Positions 1-6,112 of a stretch of 8,852 nucleotides of DNA are shown in pieces. The notes below the pieces were generated by a model. The model did not search any database and had not been told where the DNA came from. It saw only the letters and a program-made list of their open reading frames with translations. The first letter of the stretch is position 1. Every line of letters starts with the position of its first letter. The DNA is from an uncultured Eubacteriales bacterium (GTDB taxonomy: Bacteria > Bacillota > Clostridia > Christensenellales > Christensenellaceae), in the NCBI GenBank assembly GCA_900545085.1, contig UQXU01000075.1, forward strand, positions 1 to 8,852, given 5' to 3'. The position numbers were made by a program, and so were the translations under genes.

Positions 1-390
1 GTATCCGACGGAGACGGCGCACTCACCGCGCTCGCCTGCGCCGCAAAGCTGCTCGACATGCATAAGAAAGGCGACGTTCTGCCCGCTGCCAGAATAGCAG
101 GCATAATGGCAGCGAAACAGACATCAAATCTGATACCTCTTTGTCACCCCCTGCCTCTCACAGGAATTACGGTGGATTTTGAATACTTAGACGATGGAAT
201 ACGCATTGTTTCCTCCGTTAGCTGTACGTATGGCACCGGCGCGGAAATGGAAGCTCTGACCTGCGCAAGCGTAGCCGCTTTGACAGTCTACGACATGCTC
301 AAAGCCGCGGACAAAAGCATGATAATATCCGACGTAATGCTTCTGAGCAAGAGCGGCGGAAAAAGCGGAGATTATAACAGGGAGCTTTAA
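1..390 (+). CDS. moaC: Cyclic pyranopterin monophosphate synthase MoaC (5'-truncated)
   Basis: MoaC acts after MoaA in molybdenum cofactor synthesis, turning the MoaA product (3',8-cyclo-GTP) into cyclic pyranopterin monophosphate in the cytoplasm. The frame is open from base 1, so 129 codons are present; the family is about 155-160 residues, so roughly 30 N-terminal residues lie outside the window. The ATG at 58 is internal, because conserved sequence begins before it or directly after it (KKGDVL). Family signatures in order are the AGIMAAK segment, the LCHPLPLT motif with the active-site histidine, EMEALT, the YDMLKAADK segment with catalytic Asp and Lys, and the terminal SKSGGKSGD. All catalytic positions I can check are intact. 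The stop codon directly abuts the ATG of moaA, so the two are probably translationally coupled. The identification is certain; only the true start is unseen. Confidence 0.96.
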   Translation, partial: VSDGDGALTALACAAKLLDMHKKGDVLPAARIAGIMAAKQTSNLIPLCHPLPLTGITVDFEYLDDGIRIVSSVSCTYGTGAEMEALTCASVAALTVYDMLKAADKSMIISDVMLLSKSGGKSGDYNREL

Positions 391-1335
391 ATGCTGGACG
401 CATACGGACGTAAAACTGAATATCTGAGGCTGTCCGTTACAGAAAAATGCAATCTTTCATGTATCTACTGCAAAAGCAAGCTCTGCGCAAATCCAACGGC
501 AGAACTGTCGGCAGACGAATTCGGCGTCATCATTCAGGCAGCTGTATCACTCGGTATGACCAAGCTGCGGCTAACGGGCGGAGAGCCTCTCATGCGCAGA
601 GATCTTGAAAGAATCATAGCTTCTGCAAGCACAGCAGGCTTCAAGGAAATATCTCTCACCACTAACGCTCAAGGGTTTTCTAAAAGAGCCGCAGATTTGA
701 AAGCAGCAGGACTCAACCGCATAAACATAAGCGCAGACTCTCTGGACGCAGAAAAATACCGCCGCATAACTGACGGCGGAGAGCTTAATGAGGTTTTCTC
801 TGCCATAGATACAGCTTCAAGCGTCGGGCTTCTGCCTATAAAGCTCAACGTCGTCGCTATGCGCGGAGTAAACGATGATGAAATACTCGAATTCGCCAAG
901 CTCGCGAAGCATCGGGACATCGACGTCCGCTTCATAGAGCTTATGCCTATAGGGCCGCTGAACAGCCGTTTTGATATGCGCATTAGTCAGAATGAAATAC
1001 TCAGCGCTCTTCCCAAGCTCCGGCGAATACCTCCACGTTATTCGGCTTCGCCCTCCGTCGATTACACAGCAGACGGCTTTCTCGGAAGAATAGGTTTTAT
1101 ATCTCCTCTTTCATGCCGCTTTTGCAGCCAATGCAACAGAATACGTATAACGTCTGACGGTTACGTAATGCCATGCCTGGGACACGATTTGCAGTATGAT
1201 CTCAAACCTGCTCTGAGCTTGGGAACAGAAGCCGTAAAAGAGATTATTCTCACTGCTGTTTCCGCAAAACCTCAGGGGCATGAATTCTGCACAGCCAATC
1301 CGCGAAAACGGCAAATGTATCAGATAGGAGGATAG
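391..1335 (+). CDS. moaA: GTP 3',8-cyclase MoaA (radical SAM)
   Basis: MoaA is the radical SAM enzyme that converts GTP to 3',8-cyclo-8-hydro-GTP, the first step of molybdenum cofactor synthesis. The 314-residue protein has a near-normal length (family about 320-340). The N-terminal radical SAM cluster motif CxxxCxxC is at C20, C24 and C27. The SAM-binding GGEP is at 63-66, and FIELMPIG lies in the barrel. The second, C-terminal [4Fe-4S] motif is C245-x2-C248-x13-C262, with the CNRIR arginines R250 and R252 that contact substrate in the family. The protein ends in the conserved Gly-Gly tail needed for cyclisation. The start follows AGGGAG at 379-384 with 6-nt spacing, directly after the moaC stop. 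MoaA and MoaC are a functional pair. Nothing is missing or broken. Confidence 0.97.
   Translation: MLDAYGRKTEYLRLSVTEKCNLSCIYCKSKLCANPTAELSADEFGVIIQAAVSLGMTKLRLTGGEPLMRRDLERIIASASTAGFKEISLTTNAQGFSKRAADLKAAGLNRINISADSLDAEKYRRITDGGELNEVFSAIDTASSVGLLPIKLNVVAMRGVNDDEILEFAKLAKHRDIDVRFIELMPIGPLNSRFDMRISQNEILSALPKLRRIPPRYSASPSVDYTADGFLGRIGFISPLSCRFCSQCNRIRITSDGYVMPCLGHDLQYDLKPALSLGTEAVKEIILTAVSAKPQGHEFCTANPRKRQMYQIGG
1326..1331 (+). promoter_or_regulatory. Shine-Dalgarno site of the MOSC gene, inside the moaA Gly-Gly codons
   Basis: AGGAGG lies 5 nt before the ATG at 1337. It overlaps the last sense codons of moaA (ATA GGA GGA TAG), so the functional Gly-Gly tail of MoaA and the ribosome binding site of the next gene use the same bases. 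It fixes the MOSC start and implies re-initiation or coupling after moaA. Confidence 0.85.
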
Positions 1336-1336
1336 A

Positions 1337-1771
1337 ATGGCTAAGGTTATCTCCGTCAACATAAGTGAGCAAAAAGGCACAATAAAAAAACCCGTCGAGA
1401 GCATAACCGTGGCGCCCGACTCTGGCGTACTGGGAGACGCGCACGCAGGTCCGGGGCTCCGGCAGATAAGTATGCTGGCTAACGAAAGCATAGAAAAAAT
1501 GCGCAAATTCGCACGAGATCTCAAGCCCGGTGATTTCGCTGAGAACATAACTACCGAGGGAATAACGCTTCACACTCTGAATACAGGCACGAAAATACGC
1601 ATAGGCAGCGCAGTCTTGGAGGTCACACAAATAGGCAAACAATGTCACAGCGGCTGCGAAATAGCTAAAAAGACAGGCGCGTGCATAATGCCGCGGGAGG
1701 GCATTTTTGTTCGCGCAATAAATAAATGCGAAATATATCCCGGAGACGAAATAACAATACTGAACAAATAA
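1337..1771 (+). CDS. MOSC-domain protein, stand-alone, molybdenum cofactor-associated
   Basis: This 144-residue protein is essentially one MOSC domain (named for the C-terminal domain of molybdenum cofactor sulfurase). MOSC domains are beta-rich and are thought to carry sulfur or bind molybdopterin; stand-alone clostridial members commonly sit in moa/mog operons, sometimes fused to MogA. Visible signatures are GVLGDAHAG (about 30-38), the GDFAEN segment (65-70), the QIGKQCHSGCEI block with candidate functional C103 and H104 plus C107, then C116 followed by MPREGIFVR and a terminal PGDEI. It starts 1 nt after the moaA stop, with AGGAGG at good spacing. The operon position supports a role in molybdenum cofactor maturation or delivery, but the exact reaction cannot be read from sequence. 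Isoleucine is encoded almost only by ATA (16 of 18). Confidence 0.9.
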   Translation: MAKVISVNISEQKGTIKKPVESITVAPDSGVLGDAHAGPGLRQISMLANESIEKMRKFARDLKPGDFAENITTEGITLHTLNTGTKIRIGSAVLEVTQIGKQCHSGCEIAKKTGACIMPREGIFVRAINKCEIYPGDEITILNK

Positions 1772-1783
1772 TACAGTTTTTAA

Positions 1784-1819
1784 AATGCCGTATGCAGTTC
1801 CACATCTGCATACGGCATT
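1784..1819. terminator. Bidirectional hairpin terminator between convergent operons
   Basis: A perfect 14-bp inverted repeat (arms 1784-1797 and 1806-1819) encloses an 8-nt loop. It fills most of the 53-nt gap between the stop of the MOSC gene and the stop of htrA on the other strand. The U tracts are short in both directions: on the - strand the stem runs into TTTT and then A, and on the + strand into ATTATTGTT. The position and perfect stem suggest a shared intrinsic terminator for both operons, though the weak tails leave efficiency uncertain. Confidence 0.8.
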
Positions 1820-1824
1820 ATTGT

Positions 1825-3117
1825 TCAACTCATAACCTCGCGCATTCTATTGTAGTTTCCTACCGGAACGCTTATTTCCAGAGTTTCTCCGTCTCTCCAT
1901 ACAGCACAGTTCAATTGATCTCCCTCGTTAGAGCTGTTTATTATCTGCGATACATCGTCCTGTTCAGTTGTAGATATACCGTTTATAGATGTTATAACAT
2001 CTCCGACCTCAACGCCGGCAGCGGCGGCGTTTCCCCCGCCCATAAAGCCTGCTACATAGAGACCCGCCGGCATATTGTCCTGACCCGTCTCTGAACGTAT
2101 ATCTTCTGTAACTTCCGCATAATAAAGCCCGAGTCCGGGTTTAAATTCTATATCCTCATAATCCTTGCTCGCCTGCTGTACCAACTCAACAACTTTGTTT
2201 ATTGGTATTGCAAAACTAATCCCGTCCGCATTAATAACTTCTCCGCTGGCGTCCATAGTGGAAACCAAGCTTTTGAGAGTGACCATTCCTATGACCTGGC
2301 CTGACGTGTTGATAAGCGGTCCGCCGCTGTTGCCCGGGTTCAAAGCCGTATCCGTCTGAATAAAAGTCTGTGTTTCGTCATTATAAGTTATTTCTCGAGC
2401 GGCAGAGCTCACGTAACCTACAGTAACGCTTCTCGACAGGTTTACTCCCATGCCTTGAGGATCTCCTATGGCAAACACCTGATCGCCTGCTCGCAGGGTA
2501 TCTGAATCTCCCAAGGATATGGGCTTCAAGGTATCCGAATTTACTTTTATTAAGGCCACATCAGCCGTTGCGTCTCCGCCTATATATTCCGCATCCAATA
2601 TAGTTCCGTCGTTAAATTCAGCCTCTATAGAATCTCCTGCCGAGACGACATGATAGTTCGTCGCAATATATCCGTTAGAGGTCAGCACGAAACCTGAGCC
2701 TCTGCCCTGCCTTTCGCCCGAACGATACATAGTAACGCTTACAACACTGTCCATCGCCTGATCTGCTAAATCAGGTATCGGATTAGATAAATTTGCAGAA
2801 ATCTCAGAGCCCGTGTTCAGCTTGCCCAAATCTGACAAAACTCCTGAACCTGAGAATGCGCCGGATTGCAGATACCACCCCAGAAGGACGCCGGCAGCGA
2901 ACACAACAATTGCGATAATTATAAAAAGCGGTTTTTTCGAACGCTTCTTTTTTTGCTTTTTAGCCTTTATGTGCTTGGCAGTTCTATCCTGCTGACGTTT
3001 CGGAGGCGTATAATTGTCTTTTTTATCTGCTCGCGGAGCGTCGTCCGAGAGAGGAATCTGCTTAGAATGCCATCGTTCAAACAGCTCCGTATCTTCATTT
3101 GATCTATCTATCGCCAT
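1825..3117 (-). CDS. htrA: HtrA/DegP-like membrane-anchored S1C serine protease with PDZ domain
   Basis: Envelope quality-control protease and chaperone that degrades misfolded proteins outside the membrane. The 430 residues read as a cytoplasmic N-terminal tail (1-62) that is strongly basic from 29 to 62 (16 Lys/Arg, 3 Asp), one transmembrane segment (about 63-83), a linker, a trypsin-like domain (about 115-315) and one PDZ domain (about 325-418). The catalytic triad is His156 (TNYHVV), Asp186 (ADVALIKV) and Ser264 (GNSGGPL). This is the usual Gram-positive HtrA layout: signal anchor, protease, single PDZ. The ATG follows the histidine kinase stop with no gap, and GGAAGGAG lies in the last kinase codons. 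It follows a two-component pair, as htrA does in several Firmicutes, so it is probably co-expressed with that pair, and the pair may also regulate it. The substrate is unknown. Confidence 0.95.
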   Translation of the reverse strand: MAIDRSNEDTELFERWHSKQIPLSDDAPRADKKDNYTPPKRQQDRTAKHIKAKKQKKKRSKKPLFIIIAIVVFAAGVLLGWYLQSGAFSGSGVLSDLGKLNTGSEISANLSNPIPDLADQAMDSVVSVTMYRSGERQGRGSGFVLTSNGYIATNYHVVSAGDSIEAEFNDGTILDAEYIGGDATADVALIKVNSDTLKPISLGDSDTLRAGDQVFAIGDPQGMGVNLSRSVTVGYVSSAAREITYNDETQTFIQTDTALNPGNSGGPLINTSGQVIGMVTLKSLVSTMDASGEVINADGISFAIPINKVVELVQQASKDYEDIEFKPGLGLYYAEVTEDIRSETGQDNMPAGLYVAGFMGGGNAAAAGVEVGDVITSINGISTTEQDDVSQIINSSNEGDQLNCAVWRDGETLEISVPVGNYNRMREVMS

Positions 3118-4944
3118 TTATTCTCCTTCCTTTTCGTCCGAAGGCTCTATAGTTAAGTCTGCCATTTCAACCTCAGGCAAATCTTTAATATTGAGCGGAG
3201 CTGTATCTAAGCTTATCTCGGGTTCTGCATTCTGCTCAGGAATATTTTGAACAGCATCTTCGCTCTCCTTTTGTTCCTGTACTGCCGACCGCGTTTCAGT
3301 CTGCTTAGCTTCAGATTCTTTTATATTAGAAGATTTAACTTTTTTAGCTTGATATTTATGTTTCGCCTTGCTCCTTTCGCGCGACTGCTGCTCCTTTTCC
3401 CGCTCTCTTTTTGGTTTATGATCAAAACGGGATTTGAATGCTGCGCGCTGGTTCTGAAGCTCAAGATCTTTTGGTGAAACTGTAAAAGTGAATATCGTCC
3501 CGGTCTCCGCTTTAGACGTAACCCAAATATCTTCTCCGTGCTGCATTATTATATTCTTAACTATAGACAGACCTATACCCGTTCCTCCTGCCTTGCGATT
3601 GTGCGACTTATCTACCTTAAAGAACCTGTCAAACACAAAAGGCAAATCCTCCGGCGGTATTGTCTGACCCGTATTAGAAATGCTTACGTTTATCTTGCCG
3701 TCCAGCTTATGCGTCCAGACTTTTAGTTCGCCTCCGGGCTGACAGAATTTCACCGCATTGTCTATTAAGTTCGTAAGCACCTGCGCAAATCTGTCCTTAT
3801 CCGCATATATTATGTCGTGCGTCTCCGGAATATTTACGACTACTTCTATAGATTTATCCTCAATTTTAGTAATAAACTTTATCAGCGTCTGACGTATCAG
3901 TTCATTTATGTCCCACTCCGTCTTGTTTAGCGGAAATTGACCTGATTCAAACTTAGCCAAATCCAAGAGATCGCCGATGAGTGTGTTAAGTCGTTTTGTT
4001 TCGGCAAGCACAATTTCCATGTATTGCTTCTTATCCGCTTCTTCTATAGTATCGTCTAAGATCGCCTGCACAAAGCCTTGTATAGACGTCAGCGGACTTT
4101 TCAACTCGTGCGATACGTTAGCAACAAAACTGGTTCGAGTATACTCGTATTTCTGCAATTCGTTCGCCATCATATTGAATGTATCAGCCAACTGACCTAT
4201 CTCGTTTTCATCCTGAATATCCAAGTGTTTTTCAAAGTTCCCCCGCGCGAGTTCTCGCGCCGCGAGATTAATCTTGCGGAGAGGCTTGCTTATCTTATAA
4301 GATGAATGCATCACAAGAAGAAACGCCAGCAAAGCCGAAATTACACCCGACAACAAAATCTGAACATAGAAATACGACATCATCTGTTTGAACCGCGTCA
4401 TCTTTGTGTGGACAAGTATTCCCGCTATATTATTTCCGCCCGAGCTATACGGCATACATACAGACACTACAGGCGTGCCGTAAATATCGTTATCGTACCC
4501 TACGTTATAAACCGTGCGTCCGGCGAGAGCCTCGGAGAGCATATCCGAACGCACCGCCAGCAATTTCTGTTCATTGCTGGCCAGATCTGCACTTCCGGTA
4601 TATTCAAATCTGACTATGCCATAGCTGTCAACGATAAGTATTTGAGTATTATCATATCGAGCTATCTGCTCTAAATTCTTTTTCAAACTGTCGTCTATAT
4701 TGAAGCTGTATTCATCCAACAATTTTGAAATGGATTCCGCACTTTCTGTCAGGTTTTGTTTACAACTATCTATCTCATTCGGTCTCACAGTAAATGTTGT
4801 AAAAAGCATAACTGCTATAAGGCAAAAAGCAATAACAAAAAAATAGGTAGCAGAAAGACGGCTGCGCACCGTCTTAAAGCGAATCAGCGGCGTGCGCTCC
4901 TCCTTGTTTTTGCGCGTATCCTCTCTGCTCAACCTAAGATTCAT
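3118..4944 (-). CDS. Two-component sensor histidine kinase (HAMP, HisKA, HATPase_c) with charged C-terminal tail
   Basis: Membrane sensor kinase that should phosphorylate the response regulator encoded just upstream. The 608 residues comprise a short cytoplasmic start, TM1 (about 33-53), an extracytoplasmic sensor loop (about 54-190, possibly PAS/Cache-like around QILIVDSYGIV), TM2 (about 192-212), HAMP (about 213-265), HisKA with phospho-acceptor His279 (SHELKSP), and HATPase_c (about 375-488). ATPase motifs are the N box with N392 and N396, G1 as NTGQT at 424-428, the F box DRFFKVD, and G2 as GGTGIGLS (453-460). G1 differs from the textbook DxGxG; Asn at the first position is, as I recall, common in clostridial kinases of this type. 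After the ATPase domain comes an unusual tail of about 118 residues: a basic half (500-545, net about +10) and then an acidic half (546-608, net about -13). It starts 6 nt after the regulator stop. The signal sensed is not evident. Confidence 0.95.
   Translation of the reverse strand: MNLRLSREDTRKNKEERTPLIRFKTVRSRLSATYFFVIAFCLIAVMLFTTFTVRPNEIDSCKQNLTESAESISKLLDEYSFNIDDSLKKNLEQIARYDNTQILIVDSYGIVRFEYTGSADLASNEQKLLAVRSDMLSEALAGRTVYNVGYDNDIYGTPVVSVCMPYSSGGNNIAGILVHTKMTRFKQMMSYFYVQILLSGVISALLAFLLVMHSSYKISKPLRKINLAARELARGNFEKHLDIQDENEIGQLADTFNMMANELQKYEYTRTSFVANVSHELKSPLTSIQGFVQAILDDTIEEADKKQYMEIVLAETKRLNTLIGDLLDLAKFESGQFPLNKTEWDINELIRQTLIKFITKIEDKSIEVVVNIPETHDIIYADKDRFAQVLTNLIDNAVKFCQPGGELKVWTHKLDGKINVSISNTGQTIPPEDLPFVFDRFFKVDKSHNRKAGGTGIGLSIVKNIIMQHGEDIWVTSKAETGTIFTFTVSPKDLELQNQRAAFKSRFDHKPKREREKEQQSRERSKAKHKYQAKKVKSSNIKESEAKQTETRSAVQEQKESEDAVQNIPEQNAEPEISLDTAPLNIKDLPEVEMADLTIEPSDEKEGE
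3123..3130 (-). promoter_or_regulatory. Shine-Dalgarno site of htrA, inside the kinase gene end
   Basis: Read on the - strand, GGAAGGAG ends 5 nt before the htrA ATG and lies in the last codons of the histidine kinase. With the TAA stop touching the ATG, this argues for translational coupling of kinase and protease and fixes the htrA start. Confidence 0.8.
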
Positions 4945-4950
4945 GAGTCT

Positions 4951-5631
4951 TTATTTCACCTCAAACTTGTATCCTACAGACCAAACCGTTTTTATCTGCC
5001 AATTATGCTCGCCTGCCAGCTTCTCTCTCAGACGTTTTATATGCACATCCACCGTGCGCGAATCTCCGTAGAAATCGAAATCCCACACTTTTTGAAGAAG
5101 CTGCTCGCGCGTAAACACCTTGTTGGGATGAGACGCAAGAAAGTACAGCAGCTCCAGCTCCTTCGGCGGAAGCTCTATATTCTCTCCGTTGTACACTACC
5201 GAGTAAGTCGATAAAGAGATTTCTAAATCCTCATATTTTATCGTTTCTACTTCCGTCACGCTGGGTTCTGATCTGCGCAGCACTGCTTTTATTCTCGCAA
5301 TAAGCTCCTTAGGCTCGAACGGTTTTACGATATAATCGTCCGCACCCATCTCAAGCGACAATACCTTGTCAAAAGTATCGCTCTTCGCCGTCAGCATGAT
5401 TACGGGGACGTTGCTCTCTTTTCTTATGAGCTTTATCACTTCCATACCGTCCATACCCGGCATCATAATATCCAGCAAAACGAGGTCCGGATTAATCTGG
5501 GCAAACATATCAATGCCCTCTTTGCCGTTGCCGGCAACGTGTATATCCATTCCCTCTTTTTCCAAATAGAGCTTTATAACTTTACATATATTCTCATCAT
5601 CATCTATGAGCAGTATTGTATTCTTTACCAT
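4951..5631 (-). CDS. OmpR/PhoB-family response regulator
   Basis: DNA-binding transcription factor activated by phosphorylation, partner of the adjacent kinase. The 226 residues hold a receiver domain (1-119) with acidic pair D10 and D11, phospho-acceptor D54 (LLDIMMPGMDG), T81 (MLTAK) and K103 (VKPF), all intact. A winged-helix DNA-binding domain follows (about 128-225), with the LPPKELELLYFLASHPN and SRTVDVHIKRLREKL signatures. Length and layout are typical. By eye it resembles the WalR/PhoP group, but no yycH, yycI or yycJ genes follow, so I do not assign it to WalR. The start follows TAAGGAGA (- strand, 5642-5649) at about 11-nt spacing. That site overlaps the stop of the DUF523 gene, which points to co-transcription. 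Targets are unknown; htrA at the end of the operon is a natural candidate. Confidence 0.95.
   Translation of the reverse strand: MVKNTILLIDDDENICKVIKLYLEKEGMDIHVAGNGKEGIDMFAQINPDLVLLDIMMPGMDGMEVIKLIRKESNVPVIMLTAKSDTFDKVLSLEMGADDYIVKPFEPKELIARIKAVLRRSEPSVTEVETIKYEDLEISLSTYSVVYNGENIELPPKELELLYFLASHPNKVFTREQLLQKVWDFDFYGDSRTVDVHIKRLREKLAGEHNWQIKTVWSVGYKFEVK
4956..4962 (-). promoter_or_regulatory. Shine-Dalgarno site of the histidine kinase, inside the regulator gene end
   Basis: Read on the - strand, GAGGTGA is a strong anti-SD match formed by the last codons of the response regulator (Glu-Val-Lys). It lies 11 nt before the kinase ATG, longer than the usual 5-9. No other ATG fits before the first transmembrane segment, so I keep the start at 4944. 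Confidence 0.65.
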
Positions 5632-5641
5632 AAATAATATT

Positions 5642-5649
5642 TCTCCTTA
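5642..5649 (-). promoter_or_regulatory. Shine-Dalgarno site of the response regulator, overlapping the DUF523 stop
   Basis: Read on the - strand this is TAAGGAGA, where the TAA is the stop codon of the DUF523 gene and AGGAG is the regulator's binding site, 11 nt before the ATG at 5631. No promoter could fit in the 15-nt gap, so the regulator is either co-transcribed or driven from inside the DUF523 gene. Confidence 0.65.
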
Positions 5650-6075
5650 ATCGACTGCGATTATATTTATGCCGTTTCTTTTTAACAGCGCAGCCGTAAC
5701 TCCGTCGCCGTCTTTAAGTTTACCTTTAAAGCCGCCGTCGTATATTCTGCCCAGTCCGCACGATGGGCTTTTGCTCTTCAGATACGCCGTCGTAACTCCG
5801 TTTTCCAGAGCTGTTCTCAGCGTGATATTCGCACCGATGACAAATTGACGGGTAACATCCTCCCCGTCTTTCGTAAGCACCTTCGCTTCTCCAAGCAGCA
5901 CGCTTTCCCCATCTCCTCCTGCTATTTCACAAGGAGATCTGGGTATGCTGAGACCTCCGCTGCATTCCGGACACACGGGTATAGCTTCACCCTCTGTATC
6001 CAAAATCTCGGAACACGAGCGCGCATCATATCTGCATTTATAACCCAAAAGACATGCACTGACTATCGCTTTCAT
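5647..6075 (-). CDS. DUF523 family protein (YbbK/TudS-like, possible [4Fe-4S] thiouracil desulfurase)
   Basis: A 142-residue, essentially single-domain DUF523 protein. Signatures are SACLLGYKCRYD at the N-terminus (C8, C14), PVCPECSGGLSIPR (C35, C38), the SKSPSCG motif (C106) and the final DGDGVTAALLKRNGI. A DUF523 protein named TudS has been reported to desulfurate 2-thiouracil with a [4Fe-4S] cluster held by three conserved cysteines. The cysteines in the ACLLG, VCPE and SPSCG motifs here are the obvious counterparts, but whether this protein does the same reaction is inference. The start is the ATG at 6075, because GGAGAG lies at good spacing and homology begins at once. An in-frame extension to a TTG at 6108 lacks support. 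It lies 37 nt after mutS2 and 15 nt before the response regulator in the same directon. No frame defects. Confidence 0.9.
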   Translation of the reverse strand: MKAIVSACLLGYKCRYDARSCSEILDTEGEAIPVCPECSGGLSIPRSPCEIAGGDGESVLLGEAKVLTKDGEDVTRQFVIGANITLRTALENGVTTAYLKSKSPSCGLGRIYDGGFKGKLKDGDGVTAALLKRNGINIIAVD

Positions 6076-6078
6076 TTT

Positions 6079-6085
6079 ACTCTCC
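6079..6085 (-). promoter_or_regulatory. Shine-Dalgarno site deciding the DUF523 start
   Basis: Read on the - strand, GGAGAGT with the GGAG core 6 nt before the ATG at 6075. This places the start 11 codons downstream of the longest open frame, whose first codon is TTG. Confidence 0.8.
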
Positions 6086-6112
6086 AAATGTGAACATCGT
6101 ATGAACAAGACG

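Noticed and set aside
58..60. ATG at 58 as the start of moaC
   Set aside because: A protein starting here would be about 110 residues, far short of the family, and the upstream codons are open to base 1.
1250..1828. Open reading frame of 192 codons on the - strand across the end of moaA and the MOSC gene
   Set aside because: It is antisense to two clear genes, has no recognisable domain and runs over the terminator hairpin. It is a shadow frame.
4245..4260. Near-perfect palindrome with GCGCGA/TCGCGC arms within the kinase gene
   Set aside because: It falls in the codons of the HAMP segment (Ala-Arg-Glu-Leu-Ala-Arg), has no repeat elsewhere that I can see, and is explained by coding for alternating Ala/Arg.
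4756..5214. Open reading frame of 152 codons on the + strand across the kinase/regulator junction
   Set aside because: It overlaps two certain genes on the opposite strand and has a composition typical of an antisense reading (rich in Arg, Leu, His).
6076..6108. N-terminal extension of the DUF523 protein by 11 residues
   Set aside because: It would begin at a TTG, and the added residues are not part of the family. The ATG at 6075 has a good ribosome binding site and homology starts there.
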